Source: Clostridia bacterium
GTDB taxonomy: Bacteria > Bacillota > Clostridia > Oscillospirales > Acutalibacteraceae
Direction: 5' to 3'
Length of the DNA stretch: 7,439 bases
Assembly (NCBI GenBank): GCA_900772705.1
Contig: CAAGRQ010000140.1
Location: 1 to 7,439 of the forward strand
Position numbers and translations under genes: made by a program. Shown one piece after another: positions 6,540 to 7,439 of this stretch; within the stretch, counting starts at the first letter, position 1, and each line of letters opens with the position of its first letter. The notes beneath the pieces are model-generated. The model was not told the origin of the DNA and ran no database searches. It worked only from the letters and a program-made list of their open reading frames with translations.

Positions 6540-7434
6540 AACCTTTTGCTTTTCCTGCGATAGCGACGCAGTAAGAATAGATAAATTTTTAGTTGATAAT
6601 CTTGACGATGTGTCACGCAGTGCCGTGCAGAAAATCATTGATGAGAGCGGAGTTACGGTTAATTCCAAAATTGTATCAAAAAACTATAAATGTAAATCGG
6701 GCGACGAGATTGTCATAACCGTTCCCGATGCAAAACCGCTTGAGGCAAAGGCAGAGAACATTCCGCTTGATATTGTATACGAGGATGATTATTTGCTTGT
6801 GGTGAATAAGCCTAAGGGTATGGTTGTTCACCCTGCAAACGGTAATCCCGACGGAACGCTTGTAAACGCTTTGCTTTATCACTGCAAAGGAGATTTGAGC
6901 GGTATTAACGGAGTTATCCGACCGGGTATAGTCCATAGGATAGATAAGGATACCTCAGGACTTTTGGTGGTTGCAAAGACTGATAAGGCACATATAGGAC
7001 TTGCCGAACAGATTAAGGAGCACAGTTTTACCAGAGCGTATGAAACGGTGGTTTACGGCAATATAAAAGAGGATGAACTCACCGTTAATCAGCCTATCGG
7101 CAGAGACCAAAAGGACAGAAAGAAAATGGCTGTCACTCTGAAAAACAGCAAAAACGCAGTCACTCATTTTAAGGTGCTTAAGCGTTACGGAGAATTTACT
7201 CATTTAAGGTGTACGCTTGAAACCGGAAGAACTCATCAGATTAGAGTTCATACAGCGTATATAGGTCACCCCGTAGCAGGAGATGCGGTGTACGGACCGA
7301 AAAAGGTAATTACCCGATTGAACGGACAGTGTCTGCACGCTAAGCAGATAGGTTTTGTTCATCCGATGGGGGCTACTATCTCAATATTCAGGCTCGTGGC
7401 GCAGACGGACGAAGATATAACCTCAAAAAGGTAA
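6532..7434 (+). CDS. RluD-family 23S rRNA pseudouridine synthase (3' end probably frameshifted)
   Basis: This enzyme family isomerises uridine to pseudouridine in RNA; RluD itself modifies helix 69 of 23S rRNA, but the exact target here is inferred. The 300 residues contain an N-terminal S4 RNA-binding domain (about 13-65, with VRIDKFLVDNL and GVTVNSKIVSKNYKCKSGD), then the RluA-type catalytic domain. YEDDYLLVVNKPKGMVVHP is typical, and the catalytic aspartate is D138 in HRIDKDTSGLL (135-145). ETGRTHQIRVH and GHPVAGDAVYG follow, then CLHAKQIGFVHP up to residue 278. After that the predicted tail does not fit the family, which normally continues with a TGEYMEFEAPLP-like segment. Adding one base in the G run at 7368-7372 gives HPMGGYYLNIQA, which does fit the first half, and leaves the frame open at the window end. 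The ATG at 6532 has AAAGGAG seven bases upstream and overlaps lspA by eight bases. Confidence 0.92.
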   Translation: MAETFCFSCDSDAVRIDKFLVDNLDDVSRSAVQKIIDESGVTVNSKIVSKNYKCKSGDEIVITVPDAKPLEAKAENIPLDIVYEDDYLLVVNKPKGMVVHPANGNPDGTLVNALLYHCKGDLSGINGVIRPGIVHRIDKDTSGLLVVAKTDKAHIGLAEQIKEHSFTRAYETVVYGNIKEDELTVNQPIGRDQKDRKKMAVTLKNSKNAVTHFKVLKRYGEFTHLRCTLETGRTHQIRVHTAYIGHPVAGDAVYGPKKVITRLNGQCLHAKQIGFVHPMGATISIFRLVAQTDEDITSKR

Positions 7435-7439
7435 TCACC

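Overview
The window is a single-strand (+) block of conserved bacterial housekeeping genes. Gene order and protein signatures indicate a Gram-positive Firmicute, most likely a Clostridia member; an Oscillospirales/Ruminococcaceae-type gut bacterium is a guess from style, not proven. The supporting signs are SepF and DivIVA, strong AGGAGG/AAGGAG ribosome binding sites, tightly packed genes, and the order yggS-sepF-divIVA-ileS-lspA-rluD. That order matches the Bacillus subtilis ylmE-sepF-ylmG-ylmH-divIVA-ileS-lspA-ylyB neighbourhood with ylmG and ylmH absent.

Layout. Positions 1-599 hold the C-terminal part of an HlyD-like membrane-fusion/adaptor protein whose start lies outside the window. It overlaps yggS (580-1305, PLP homeostasis protein) by 20 bases. 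sepF (1325-1807) and divIVA (1829-3145) follow; both act in cell division and polar or septal organisation. ileS (3175-5964, isoleucyl-tRNA synthetase) starts 29 bases after divIVA. An intrinsic terminator-like hairpin lies at 5978-6005. After it, lspA (6042-6539, lipoprotein signal peptidase) and an rluD-family pseudouridine synthase gene (6532-7434) form a second, translationally overlapping pair, possibly with its own promoter whose -10 box sits in the terminator's T-rich tail.

How the genes fit together. The first five genes look like one transcription unit joining an envelope protein, a cofactor-homeostasis protein, the FtsZ membrane anchor SepF, the curvature-sensing scaffold DivIVA, and translation capacity (IleS). 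The lspA-rluD pair couples lipoprotein maturation with rRNA modification.

I found no mobile element, CRISPR array, tRNA, rRNA or defence system, and no stretch over 300 bases without a gene. The points worth a second look are: an enlarged DivIVA with ten uninterrupted 11-residue repeats and a long acidic tail ending in a basic tip; absence of ylmG/ylmH; no room for a T-box directly before ileS; the terminator/-10 overlap before lspA; and a probable single-base frameshift near the 3' end of the rluD-like gene, close to the window edge. I do not see strong evidence for a previously undescribed system.
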